NCBI RefSeq assembly: GCF_041296385.1
Contig: NC_091013.1
Location: forward strand, 8,322,001-8,386,000
DNA from: Aphelocoma coerulescens
Lineage: Eukaryota > Chordata > Aves > Passeriformes > Corvidae
Direction of reading: 5' to 3'
Length of the DNA stretch: 64,000 nucleotides
A model generated the notes under the pieces. It saw only the letters and a list, made by a program, of their open reading frames with translations. It was not told the origin of the DNA and did no database searches. This document shows positions 34,601 to 46,962 of this stretch, in pieces. How positions within the stretch are numbered: the first letter of the stretch is position 1; the number at the start of each line of letters is the position of its first letter. Made by a program: the position numbers and the translations under genes.

Positions 34601-35109
34601 ATAATTAAATTGTCTGCGATTGACATCTGGCTCTGCTGAGGTTTGGGTTGCATCTTCTTGGCTGCCTCAATGTCTTCCTTGATTTGGGATTCTGATCACT
34701 GCCTGCCCAGGCATGGCACATCATCAATGGGCGCTTTCATTCCTGAAGACTCCCTTGTGCCGACAATAATGCAGTGAAGTGTTTCTGGCTCTCAGAGCAC
34801 TCCGGAAGGTTATTTCAAGACAGCCTCAGCTGTTGTGCCTGTTGTGCATGCTGGAGCCTCCAGCAGGACTTCATCGAGCTATAGGAATTTCTAAGGGTCC
34901 CTGTCCCTTTGCAGGAGGGCTGTGAGCTCTCCAGGGCTGGTGTCTTCACCTTCACACCCAGCCAGAGGTCTCATTTACAGTGTCCCTTGGTCCATCAGTG
35001 GCTGATAAAATCCTGACAAAAAACTGATTGATGGAAGAATTGAGTTTCTTCCTGCTGTTTGTGATCTTGCCAAAGGGTCAAAACAAGACCTGGTACTTCT
35101 CCTGTGCCC
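28681..35109. other. Intergenic DNA
   Basis: AT-rich sequence with one short CR1-like piece near 34.35 kb. The 193-residue minus-strand frame at 31.69-32.27 kb has no recognisable domain and is left uncalled. Confidence 0.65.
34351..34400 (-). mobile_element. CR1 LINE 3' tail fragment (short, diverged)
   Basis: AGAATCACACAATGGGTAAG then TTTGGAAGGGACCA resembles a reversed CR1 3' end. A CTACTTCAACCTCC box at about 34481 may be a further piece. The match is short. Confidence 0.55.
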
Positions 35110-35566
35110 CTTCTTGTTGTAGTGCTAGGTTTAGTTTAGCAAGCTGCAGCTTTCCCTGAGAGCTCAGCGGAGCTGCTTAGGGCAGTGGGACCATTTTTGC
35201 CCTCCCGTAGTCCTTTGGACGGCTCCGCAGTTTTGCTCCAGTAGCTACCAGCTTTACAACACAGTGATGGCAAAGGAGGCGAGAAGGGTCTCTCCATAAG
35301 GGTTTAAGAGGATCTTTAATCACATCTTGTGCCAGCGATCCCCCACAGGCAGAGAGACCTCGTGATCCAGGCGCAGGGGGGTTTTGTCAGGGGCCCAGGG
35401 GCGGTACATGGGCAGAGTTGGGGTACAGGAACCAATAGGGAGAGCCTGAGGGAGTGACCAGGGCTGGGGGCAGGGGAACATGGTGGGGGGAACAATGTGA
35501 AAGGCATTTAATAAATGAATCACTGGGAAATACAACACCACTCATTGTCTCCTCTGCTGTTCCTTC
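35110..35566 (-). mobile_element. Probable solo LTR of an ERVK-like (class II) endogenous retrovirus
   Basis: On the minus strand, in order: a TTGTATTTCC start region, CCCTATTGGTTCC (reversed CCAAT), CGCCCCTGGGCCCCTGACAA where a TATA box is expected, CACGAGGTCTCTCTGCC, ATTAAA as poly(A) signal at 35315-35320, and a GGAGAGACCC U5-like region. This layout fits avian class II LTRs as I remember them. No coding region is attached. Boundaries are approximate, and the family name is an inference. Confidence 0.55.
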
Positions 35567-36144
35567 TGGTTTAATCCAAACTGACAGCTGAGCCCCAGGC
35601 AGCTCACTCACCCCCCCACCAGTGGGATGGGGGAGAGAATCAGATGAGTAAAAGTTAGAAAATGCATGGATTGAGATACAGAGAGTTTAATAGCAAAAGC
35701 CTTGTGTGCCAGCAGAGCAAACCAAGGTATTCATGCACCACTTCCCATGGTTGGGCAGGTGTCCAGCCGTCCCCAGGACAGTGGGGCTCCATCGTGAGTA
35801 AAATGGTGACTTGGGGAGACAAACAACTTCCCTCCAAACATTCCCCCTTCCTTCTTTCCCCAGCTCTGTATGCTGATCGTGATGCCATATGGTATAGGAT
35901 ATCCCTCTGGTCACTTGAGGTCAGCTGTCCCTGCTGTGTCTCCTCCCAGTGTCACTTGCACCTGCAGCCCCCTTGCCAGCATGTCAGTAGGAGAAGCAGA
36001 AAAGGCCTTGATGCTGTGCAAGTGCTGCTCAGCAATGACAAAAACACCTCTGTATTATCAACACTGTTTTCAGCAAATCCAAAACAGAGCCCCATACCAG
36101 CCACTGTGAAGAAATTTAACTCTACCCCAGCCCAAAGCAGCACA
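35567..36144 (+). mobile_element. Solo LTR of an avian ERVL-type endogenous retrovirus
   Basis: Starts TGGTTTAATCC, continues through a CTCACTCACCCCCC / GTGGGATGGGGG block, a GAGTTTAATAG stretch, GTCAGCTGTCCCTGCTGTGT, GAGAAGCAGAAAAGGCC-like sequence, TTATCAACACTGTTTTCAGC and AGCCCCATACCAGCCACTGT, and ends near CAGCACA. This order of blocks is that of the abundant avian ERVL LTRs. No retroviral coding region lies beside it, so it is a solo LTR. I see no convincing 5-bp target duplication, so the ends are approximate. Confidence 0.8.
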
Positions 36145-39100
36145 CTATTACAGAGCTTTCTCTAATTTTGTATGTTACAAGCTGTGCTATCTACACTCTT
36201 TGTCTGCAATGCTTCTTTTGATCCCTTAATTTCAGGTTTGTGAAACATTGCAGGTGGTGACAAGAACAGGGCTCATCTTTTCCATGACATAACCTTGTGT
36301 TTCTGGTGAACAGCCCTGTGAATTCCTTATGGATGGAGCTGGCCCCTTGCTTCTGGGAAGGATTTTTGCTTTCTATTGTCGTAGCTTTGGGTGATGTGCA
36401 CCCTGTTGGTCTCGGGCCTAACAGCTCAGGTACATGCAATCTAAAGACCTACAACTTTTCTTTGTCAAGTTCATTGACTTTAGTGGATTAAATGACAGGT
36501 ACCAAATCTACAGATGTCACTCACTGGAAAGTTTGGCATTGCAAGTTTTAATCTTCTTACTAAATTTCCTGAATTTTGTGGTCCCGTGCTTGCTTGCCTA
36601 GCCATGGTTAGCTATGACTGTTGCTAGATGTTTTCACAAGTGAGAGCCTTAAAATTTGGCAGATTGTCTTCTCACTGCACTTGAAGTTGCTCTTATCTTT
36701 CCTGTTAAGACCCTTCACATTTAACCTTCACCTCCCAGTTTTTCCCGCTTTGAACTTTTTGTGATTCTTTCTGGTTGGAAGCTCTTCAAAGTATTCATCC
36801 AATCTGTCTTGTTATCACTCCTTGCAGGAAAGGATTCCCCCTTTCCCCTGGATTTTTTGTGCACTTTTTCTCTGTCTGCTTTCCTCTGGCATTTCCAGCC
36901 ACATGCTTTTTGAGGCTTTCTAGGCACCACGTTACAGATGTGTTTATTCATTTCTGCTTTGCCCAGTGTGATCTCTGCACCCACGCAGAGACTGCCATGT
37001 ATCTTTATTTTCTATAGCCCAACAGGAGACATTCTGCACGCCTGTAGGATGCTAAATGAAGATGTGTCAAGAGCTGATCAGTTTGAAGTTATGGTCTTTC
37101 TTTAATATGCCAGGCTAACAAGGCTAATTATTTCTTTTAAGTCTGTTTTAAATATGTAGGATTTTTTTTTTTATCTCTGACTTCTTATGCAGAACATTGA
37201 TCTTTGGTAGATCGTTTATGTAAAATGTATAATTTCTGAAGGAATGTTCTTCCCTTCTTACCCTCACTCTCAGCTCTCAACTCCCACCACTAAAACCAAC
37301 AAAAAGTGACACTGACTGTGCTCTTTCCCGTTTTCCTACCAAGAGGCAGGCCTTTATCTGATTTATTTTTCATGGCATGCTTCCATGTTCCCTATATTTA
37401 ATCTTTTAAGCTTGGTGGCTGATCTGTAGTAAGATTTCTAAAGTAAACAAAGTAAACTCATACAGCACACAGCCCTCCAACCCCACTGTGCTCTAGTCTG
37501 GGTGTATTTTGGAGCTGCTTCCCAGCTCCATGTCCAAAGCACTGCCAAAGTCAGCTGGAAACTCGGTGCCACACAGTGACCCTCTGGGAAATACAGGGGC
37601 TCAGAATTGCTGCTGGGCTTAACACTTCTGTGGAGATAACCTAGGGATCTTCAGCTCTGGGCAGAGACTGAGCCTTGCCCTACAGGGGCTCTTCCAACTT
37701 GCACTAAATGAGATGTCCTTTATCTGTACCAAGGTGGGCAATTGTATTATTAAGTTTTAATATTCGTTGCTCTGATCTCATGCACGAGGGCAATCTATTA
37801 ATTGCACCTTTTCTTGATTAGAAAGTCTTCTCCCAGGCACCTGAGCTGAATGAAAGTTCAGGCCCTGCTACAAGAGCCCTGAGCAAGCCCTGGCTACATG
37901 GTCTCCTTCCTGGGGGAGGCTGGAGCTGTTCTGGGCTTCAGGCGCTGGTGAACAAACTTGTTTAACAGAAGAATACCTAAATCCTCAACTTTGTACCTGA
38001 TAATCATAAATCTTCTTTTTTAACCTTGTGGGTTTGGTGCAGAAATCTTAGTATCAAGTTCCCCTGATGATCAGCATGTCTAATTGTGCATTTCAGCAGT
38101 ACCTCATTTACACCTGGACTCATTAGTAAGAGCTGGTTTACAGAACAGCCACTGCTGGAGAGACAGGGGTCCTCTCTTCCTTCATTCCTCTCCCTGGACT
38201 CTGACTAAAAGCACTCCTGAGATGAAGCGAGTGGACCCACAAATAATTGATATCCAAATAATTGATTTCCCCCAGTGGAGCTGCCAGATCAATCAGCAGA
38301 AACCAAACTGGGACCAGTTTCAGGCGACTGCCCTTTGTTTGCCATCGATTTCCGAGCTGCCTCTGTGAAAGGTCAGTGAGGGCTGCCAGGTTCCAGGTGC
38401 TGCCGGGGATGCCACCGCGCATCCGTCCCCTGGATTGAGCTGCCACCGTCTCACAGAGCTGCGAGAACAGCTTTGATTCACACAGAAGGTGAAATGGCAA
38501 GTACGACTGTGAAGCTTGAAAGGGAAGAGCCAGAAAGCAGAATACAGGCTCCTGCTTGTCATTTAGCAGAGACAAACACGAGTGCCACCAAAACAATGGC
38601 ATTATCTGATTAGCAAGCACCTGCAACCCGACAGGAGTGGGTCTGCAGAGGCAGGGAATCTGTCAGCTGTCGTTGCAACACCACTGCAAATGCCACAATA
38701 CATTAAGTGGGAATGAGGAGAGGTGGTGTAACAGGTGTCGTTGCAATAGTGCTGAAAGGGACACTGTCAGAGCTTGCAGAGCTGAAATGCGACCTCTCGA
38801 TCTCCTGCGTGGGTGTGCAGGAGGTGCAATGTTATATTGCACTGAGGGCTCTGCCTCGTGGCTCCACCGTGACATCCAAGGATGCAACAACCCTGAGCTT
38901 GTGAAACTCAGCACTGACCTTGTTTATGGTCCAGAATAAGCAGAGAACTGTTTTGACTGGGAATACTTCAAACAAAGTGTCTGGTACGGCCGTGCTTGGG
39001 ACCACTGTGGTGACCCACCAAATCTCTGCTGCCTTAGAAAGCTGTGTCTCAGAGATAAGCTTTAAAAGCACCCAGACACTTTTAACTTGTCCTCCCCTTG

Positions 39101-40224
39101 CCACATTCTCTTCCTTCCCATAAGGCAAAAAATGTATTCAATTTCAATCAGAGTATAAGTTATACAGGTATATTTTACAATGATGATAATGATGATGATG
39201 ATAAATGGCATAATAGCTGTCTTTTGCACACATACACAGATGTGAGTGCCACCACATGCTTACATTATAGAAAATACTCAGTATATGAAGTATCACCTAA
39301 GCATGGTTTATCTGATCGTATTTTTACTCTGAAGGGTAATTGGTAAAATTAATGAACATTGATAAATTGTAACGTGTGTCCAGGGTTTTCCATGGGATCT
39401 TCTGCTCAATAACCTGCATAAAACAAAGAAGATATGGCTGACATGAAGGGCTGGTGTATCATGCCCATCTTCCCCTTTCAAGATGGTACAGGCCAGTTCA
39501 TTAGTCTGCCACTAATACATTCAGTTTGTTATTTAAATCAATCAGCCATGGGTAGTTGAGCTGTCTTGAGACCATGCCTTAGCTGCAGAGATGTGCACCC
39601 TCACTAGTACCTTCCCCAGGTGGCACAGACACACACCTTTCTCAAGGAATCAAAATGCTGAAAACATTCATTGGCGAAGAAATTACAAAAAGCTTGGTCT
39701 TGGAATGCAGTCTCGAAAACTGCAATGTCAGTACCAACATGGGACTGGGAGGGACTTCTAGAACTGGGACCCTGGCAGCTGGGCCTCTGGGATGTGTCCT
39801 CCACAGCCTGACTCAGGTTTAGACAGGTGGACTGGACTGACTGCAGCATGGCAGAAAAGCCAGGCCAGTCCCTATTTGCACCCATGACATTTTGGTGGAC
39901 GTGCCACAGAAGGGACAAATTTTCAGTGTCTCTTTTGTGCTGGGACTCCATAACACCACCAGGTGAAAGTGTGCTCACCACCAGTCAAGGAAGGGATCAA
40001 AACTCCTGTGACAAGGGGATATGAGCTCTCCCTGGCCATTTATCAGCTGCTCCCTGGCGTGCTGATGCCACAGTGAGCATCGCAGGCTGGAGCAAAGTGT
40101 GGGTATTGCACCTGCACCTGCTGCCCTTTGGAGGGATACAGCCCCATCACAAGATAAATGAGGCTCTAGGGATGGAAAGGCCTCCTGTTTCACCTCCTAA
40201 ACATACCCTTCTTCAGGCAGCAGG
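36145..40224. other. Intergenic DNA between LTR and CR1 insertions
   Basis: No gene was recognised. It contains the (GAT)n repeat near 39.19 kb and two GTCGTTGCAA copies (about 38.67 and 38.74 kb). Confidence 0.65.
39179..39203 (+). repeat. Short (GAT)n / (GATAAT) microsatellite
   Basis: About 25 bp of GAT repeats with AAT interruptions. Confidence 0.8.
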
Positions 40225-40400
40225 AATCATGGAATTATAGAACCACAGTCACAGAATGGTTTGGGTTGGAAGGGACATCTAGTTCAATCCCCTTGCAATG
40301 AGCAGGAACATCTTCAACTAGGTGAGGTTGCTCAGAGCCCCACTCCATGTAATGCCTTGTTGCAATCCATGTCTTAAAAGCAGCCTTTTCTTTTTTTCCC
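40225..40400 (-). mobile_element. CR1 LINE 3' tail fragment
   Basis: AATCATGGAATTATAGAACC, then a run containing CACAGAATGGTTTGGGTTGG and AAGGGACATCTAGTTCAA, is a clear reversed CR1 3' end, followed by a GCTCAGAGCCCCA region typical of the same element. Confidence 0.85.
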
Positions 40401-40720
40401 AGTGAGATGACAGAGTTTGCTGTGAGTTTTTGGGCACCTGTGCACTCAGCATGGCTTGTTTGACCACCAGCAGAGGACTAGCATGGCCTTGAAAAATGTA
40501 TCCTACTTATAAAAAAAGAGAGTCCAATTATTCTTAAATACCAGACACTGATAGGTAAGAGAGAATGAGGGAGCCTGAGGAACTGTCACAGCCATAGATT
40601 TTCCAGTTTGGAAGTAAGTGAGTGACAAACACAACAGCTCATTTGTCCCCCCGGTAAAATTTACCTCCTGACTGTTGTAACTGTGCAGAGTGCCCAGCAT
40701 TTGAAACCCTCCTGGGATAG

Positions 40721-41119
40721 TGTAATGGTCTTACCCAGCTGGCAATTAAGTACCAAACAACCACTCACTCACTCCCCACCCACCCCAGGGGGATGGAGAG
40801 GAGAATCAAGGAAAAGAAAAGTAAAATTTAACTGTGGGTCAAGATGGATTAATAATCAAAACAAAGTAAAATATAACAACAACAACAAAAATGATACTAC
40901 TATTAGTAATAATTGTAAATGAAAGAAAAGGCAGAGAGAGAAATCCCAAGAAAAACAAGGCGTACACAATACAAAGTCCTTGACTTAGTGTAAGCACTAC
41001 TTAGGAAAAACTAAAAACACCAGTGTGTTATCCATATTATTTTCATCCTAAATCTGGAACACAGACTTGTGCCAGATACTGTTAAGAAAATTAACTCTAC
41101 TTCAGCTGAAGCCAGGACA
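40721..41119 (+). mobile_element. Solo ERVL-type LTR with an internal deletion
   Basis: Starts TGTAATGGTCTTACCCAGCT, carries ACCACTCACTCACTCCCCAC and CCCAGGGGGATGGAGAGGAG, an ATAACAACAACAACAAAAAT stretch, then TCCTTGACTTAGTGTAAGCA, CACTACTTAGG and GTTAAGAAAATTAACTCTAC, ending CCAGGACA. These are the outer blocks of the avian ERVL LTR. The central GC-rich section of about 150-200 bp expected between the AT-rich part and CCTTGACTT is missing. Flanks GATAG and GAGAG could be a mutated 5-bp target duplication. Confidence 0.8.
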
Positions 41120-42628
41120 GAGAGGCAGCCGTGTGCAGCCTTCAATGCAGGATAAAATGCAAATAAAAGAGCAAGTCTGTCCATGTCCTTCTGTCAGCCT
41201 TTGCTCTTGACCTGCTGCTGTTCCCAGCTGTCCTTCCAAAGCCCAGCAAAGCCATCCAGACAGAGAACCAGGGGAAAAAGGAGGTGCTGGATGTGTGACC
41301 CCAGGACCATGGCAGCATCCTTTGCAGGACAGTGATTCCCTTGCAGGCTGCCAGGGGTTGAGAACCCTGGCCCAGTGCAGCCTGCAGGTAACAGCCATCC
41401 AAGCTTTACATTTGCTGTGGGATAGGCTCCTTAAGTGCTGTATTAATGGGAGTTTTGTGGGGCAGGTCATTTATAGGGAGGGTTTATGAGCATCTCCTAC
41501 AGTAAGTGCACCTGTGTACCAGGTCACAGCTCCCACTGACACAAAACACACTCATCCTGTAACTCCCCCTGGTTTTGAGCTTGTAGCTGCCTTTATGTCT
41601 CAGAGTCTGACCTGTCCTGGCTGCAGATACAAGCAGTTGGTGTTTCTTGGCACTGTTTCTGTCACGGCATTAAATGATAATTCCCTTTTTCAAGCTTCAA
41701 CTATTCCTGCAAAAATTTCCCTTCCTGGTCTTGCAGGAAAGCGAGTGAGGGAAAATATGGAGTCCAGTGCTGTATGAATCCATAGGAGACCTAGCCCTTG
41801 CCTTCCTTAGTTCTCTAGTAAGATCAATCCACATCTTCATCTATTTTGTTTGTTGAAAAATGGAAAAAAACAACCAAAAAAGGGGCAACTCTATAAAAAG
41901 CGAAAACTGCACATACAGACACATTAATTTAAAATGTCGTTATATTACCAAAAAAGGTAATCCTTGATCTCAGATATTTTAAATGTAGCAATTAAGTGAT
42001 TCCTAGTTTATGTTTCAAAGCTAATTACAGCTTATTGAAATTCTGGAAACTTCTGCATTGGAAAAAATTTGTTTTTCCCCCTTGTAAAACTTTCCCTAGA
42101 GGTCTGCCAAGCCTTCCAGCAATAAAAGAGAATAAAGCTCTAGTGAATATTAAACTGAGGGACTTTTTTTTCCCCTTTATAGTAAAATCATGACACAGCA
42201 TGGAAATCAGCCTCCCCAGGGAGCCCCATGCTCTGTGGGAGTATTCCCTTAATCCCCGCGACTCTGCAGCCTAGGCAGCTTTTCCTTTGGGCCAGGAGCT
42301 GAACATTCCCACTTCCCATGCCATGAAGAGCTGGTGAGACAGGCACTGAGGGCTGATGTTGGGATTGCAGCCCTGCTAAGGGGTCCTCAGAGGATGGTTA
42401 TGATTCCACATGAAAAAAATATTTTCCCGCATGTACTTTATTTTTGAAGTGAAGTAATTACATCAGAACAAATGTGTGCTCAAAGAAGTTCACAGCTGTG
42501 AAATTAGGCACCCATAATCTATGAAATGCCAAAATCGAGATTGCCTAAAGCAAGGCTAATGCAGCTCTGTGCTCATTGCACTGATCCCAACAGCCTCCAC
42601 GCTGCCTAATAACCTTCTTTTTTTTTTC

Positions 42629-42745
42629 ATGGAATATTCCAAGCTGGAAGGGACCCACAAGGATCGTCGAGTCTTCTGCCCTTGTTTGTTCCTACCCTTA
42701 CACCTGCAGCCTTAGCTCCTTGGCAGGACTGAATTCCCTTGACAA
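42629..42745 (-). mobile_element. CR1 LINE 3' tail fragment
   Basis: ATGGAATATTCCAAGCTGGA followed by AGGGACCCACAAGGATCGTC and GAGTCTTCT matches the reversed 3' end of a CR1 subfamily with the AATATTC-type tail, similar to the copy near 710. Confidence 0.75.
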
Positions 42746-45700
42746 ATCCAGGGAGACCGTGCTCTGATCCCGCCCATGGGCTGCGGGCAGCCCCCCGCTG
42801 CAGGCTGAGCAATCATCACGATTCCTGCGCACCCGAGGGGTTCCTCTCTCTGCACGCAGCCTGGAGCGGCAGCCGAGACGTGGCCACCACGGAGGCATTT
42901 GGCAAAGCTGCCTATTAAAGCCTGGGCTGGCTCCAGAGCCGGCTGCCACCCCTGACTCCAGTGTCACACGTTGTCCCAGGGGCTGCGGCACCATCTCCTA
43001 GCAGTCCTCATCCCCACTGTGGGGTGGACTGTCCCCGCTTCCCAGGAGAGCACAGGGATAACTGCAAAGGAGGAGAGGCTGGAGGCATCTTTTTGCCCTG
43101 GAGTGAGAATGGGCTTCCCAGAAAACGTGTGAAATAGCAGGGGGAAGAGTGGGCAAGTAAGATTTTTCCAGCAGCCTGCAAATGTGCTGTTGGCCTCTTT
43201 AATTAGACCTCCCCTTACCGACTGTCTTTCCACAGGGAAAACCCCTAGGGGCCAAGCTCCCCAGCATCATCCTGGACCACTTCTTCCTGATTTGACAGCC
43301 CAGCTTGGAGGGGAGGATCCAGCTGTTCACCTGAATCCTCAGGTTTGTAAATGTAACAGGGATGCCTTTGTAGGCTGGCTGCAGGAAGCAGTGGCAACTG
43401 GGGTTCCCACCAGACCCGGGCTGAGCAAGGGCTGCAGGGGGGTCAGAGGGGAGCAGCAAGGATGTTCCCAGGGCAGGGGAAGGGAAATTGTTGGTTCATC
43501 TGTTTAGTCTGTGAGGGCTTTCCTCTGAGAGAGAGCCCTGCCCGTGCTGTGCTCACCACCCTGAGCAGAACCAGGTGGCTGTGATGGGCTGTCAGAGCAG
43601 GAGAGCCACTGAATTGAGAATTCAATGTGATTTTTGCATCTGCACTGACACACTCCTCCCTAGAAAATGCCAACAATCAAACAGGAGCGTGGGGGAAGGG
43701 GTGCTGTAGCCTGGTGCTCATTCCCTGTAGTGCCAAAGGGTTAAGCAGTGGAGACTGCAGAGACACACAACCCTCTGCCGTTTGGCTGCCAAACACCTCC
43801 AGACCATAAAATCACCGCCTCCAGACGACCACACAGAGGAGTCCTGTTCCACCCTGCCAGGCCCTACAGGCACCACCAATACAAGGTTGTGGCCAGCACT
43901 GCTGCATCTCCATTGGCTTTCTCAGCTTTGCACCCAGGGAAAAATGAGACCCTGTTTTTTGTATCCATTGCTTCATCTCCTTTATGAGCAAGAATACAAG
44001 TCTATAGCACCAATCCAAGCAAATTATCAATGATCTTTCATTTTTAAGCAACCAGCTCCAGTGCTCACCAGAGCAGGCTTGCCTCCTGTTTGTGACTGTC
44101 CTGCTGCCTCTGTTGTCAAACAACCTTGTTTTATAACAACATTGATGTTGAAGTGGATTATTATTGGGTTGACTACCCCTTAGGGTGTAATGAAAAGCAT
44201 TCATTAATGCTCAGGGCAGGAGGGCTAATTACTTCTTTATAAAAAAATGTGTGTTAATTGCCAATAACTATTTATTGAATGGGTCTCATAGAGATAATTT
44301 TGATTGGGTTTTGATTTCCCTCTCATATTGTAATGCTTGAAATGCATAGTCCAAAGAAGCTGGGAACAGCTAGGTTATCCAGATAAGCATGGGGAGGAAA
44401 CCCCACCATTACAAAGACCAGTGGACCGTGCCAGTCTATGCTCAGCTCAGTGCTTGAGCCTGCTCTGGTGCTGGCCAGGATTTTCTGGGTCTCATACCTT
44501 CCTGCTGCCTCATGCTTCCATGAAGCAAGTGGAGACCTGTTTTCCATACTCCCCCCGAGGCACAGCATTGATTCTGGCAGGCCTCGGTGCTGGCAGTGCA
44601 GAGGGAATGCACAAGGCTCAGGCAGGTTCCCTACAGAGCTGAATTCCACCTTGCCTGCAGGAACAAGGCAATCCCTGGCCCTGCAAGTACCAGGACTGCA
44701 TGAAGGCAAAAGGAGTAGCAATAACCCATGAGGTCAGTGTACCAGTTCCTATGCCTGGGAGGAAGACCCATTCCCCTGATCTTTGGGTAACACTGCACTC
44801 CAGGATGAAGAAAATTCTGGATAATCATTTGTTTGCTTTTATTTAATATAAATAACTACAGGGCTGAAGGTACCAAAAAATCAACATAAGCACTGACCAA
44901 GTCCTTTCAGTTCTTTTGAGCAAGCAGTAACTTACAAACACTTCCACAGAAGTACAGTCAGCCTGTGAGAGGCAGAGCGGGAAACTGCCAGGGTCCAAAT
45001 GCTCCTGCAAAGCCTCAGGAGGTGCCATGGGTTGATGCTGGCCAGGAATTTCACTGGATGTGCACTGCAGTAGTTTCCAGCAGTCTGACACCTACAGACT
45101 CCCACAAAATACCCAGGGGATGTAAGAGGTGTCCTGGTAGGCAACAGTCCCCTCCAGACCAGACCTCAGACCCTGTGGCTGCAGACCTGGGCTGCTGAGC
45201 CTACTTACCTTGGAGCTACTGTCAGGCACACCATCAGGTTGAACTACTTCCCATTTCCAACCCCTCTGACTGGAGAAAAATGCTTTTTGGGTTTTTTTTC
45301 TCTTTTTTCTTCTCCTATCCCACCCCAGCAGTTCTATGGGGCATCAGTCTTCTTCACATCATGTTTTCTGATTCTCTACTCAAGAAGATAAAGCACACAA
45401 ACCATGCCATCTCTGCAAGCCAGAAAGCTGTCTTTCCCCCTGGAAATCACAGTTTAAAAATATTAATGTTTTTTAACTCGGTTGAATGATCTCCATTTTA
45501 AGAACAGACAGGGCTTTCAGAAATTACTTTTCTCACTGCCCTGAGAGGCTTTGAGAGGGCTGGATTAACAAAAAATTGGTCGTTTGGCACTTTCTGAAAG
45601 CATTCTGGGAATACCTCCAGGGGTTGCCTGGAATCTACTGCTTCTGCAAGTCTTGGCCAAGTATGGTGAATAAAAAATAGCATTCAGGTGATTTAGTAGT

Positions 45701-45748
45701 CGCTTTGGGAAGGTTTGGAGTTGCACTGTTGCATAGTGCACCAGGGAT

Positions 45749-45900
45749 AGAATCACAGAATTACAGAATTATTTGGCTTGGAAGAGACCTTAAAGATCAT
45801 CTTGTTCCAACCCCCCCTACCATGGGCAGGGACACCTTCCCCTTGGATGAGGCTGCAGAGTGCCCCAGCCAAGCTGGCCTGGATGTTTTGTGTCTGTAAT
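45749..45900 (-). mobile_element. CR1 LINE 3' tail fragment
   Basis: AGAATCACAGAATTACAGAA, then TTGGAAGAGACCTTAAAGAT, TTCCAACCCCC and CCATGGGCAGGGACACCTTC form an easily recognised reversed CR1 3' end, continuing through CCCAGCCAAGCTGGCC. Confidence 0.9.
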
Positions 45901-46887
45901 GTACACTCCCCAGTTATTGATTACACAGGAGGACCACAATCTAAAATAGGTCCTCGGTGTCACCTACAGACACCTCCAGACACCAAAAATAACCACACTG
46001 CAGCTACCAGGGGGCAGAACAGACTCCAGAGCTTGAGGACTTGCTGCCTCAGCACAGGTTGCTTTTAATGAGCTTGCACATACCCAATATCTCCAGTCAT
46101 GCTGGACAAAACTGAAATGACTTTTGAATAAAATGTTTCCTGGTTGCAACAGGAACAGGTGCAATGACAAGAAAAAGGCAAAAGCAACAGCTTTCTTCAT
46201 CAAAATCAGGCCAAGCTGGCAAGAACAGCTTGCAGAAAGCTGACCATACTTTACATGTTTGGAGGGCAAAACACTTTTACTTAAAAAACAGAGAAGTGTC
46301 ATTTCTTGTGTCAAATCATGAGGATTTTTATTTTTATGATACAGGTTCATACTGAAGCAGCCCTCACTCAGCCCTGGTAGAAGTCTGACATCCTGATCAA
46401 TCCTTCCCCTCCAGCAGGATGCCAGGTATTTTATGCAAGGGTCTCGGCTGGCAGCAAATTAATTTCCTAGCTTTCAAATTATATTCAACAGTAATGAGCC
46501 ACTAAAGTCAAGGGAAGAGTCACAGAAGACAAAATCATCTTAGGGGCTGCACTGGGTCCTCCACCAGCCTGAACTCGTGTAAGCAAAGCCAGTCTCCTCT
46601 GCAGAGTTGCTCACCTGAGGATGGCAGCAGCCAGCAAGGCCTCCACAGAGCTGCCATAGCTCGCTGACACCGTGGAGCATCACCTTCACAGCAACAGACT
46701 GTCCTCTTGGCAGGGCTCAGGGCTGTCTTCCTCAGCAGAAACAAGTCCTGGGATGCAGCTCAGGACAGGACACACATCAGCTAAGGCTGCTGGACCACCT
46801 TACAGCCAAACCAAGCTGGCAGCTCACTGGGACCAAAGCAAGGTGGTGCCCCTTTTTCTTCCTCCCGGAGTCCTGCTTCATCTGCTG

Positions 46888-46962
46888 GTGGATTTGGCAG
46901 TGCTGGGGTAACAGTTGGACTGATCTTAGAGGTCTTTACCATCCTAAATGATTCTATGATGC
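46888..46962 (+). mobile_element. CR1 LINE 3' tail fragment
   Basis: GATTTGGCAGTGCTGGGGTA, then AACAGTTGGACTGATCTTAG, AGGTCTTTACCATCCTAAAT and GATTCTATGATG is a forward CR1 3' terminus, ending in the family's ATTCTATG-type tail. Confidence 0.85.
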
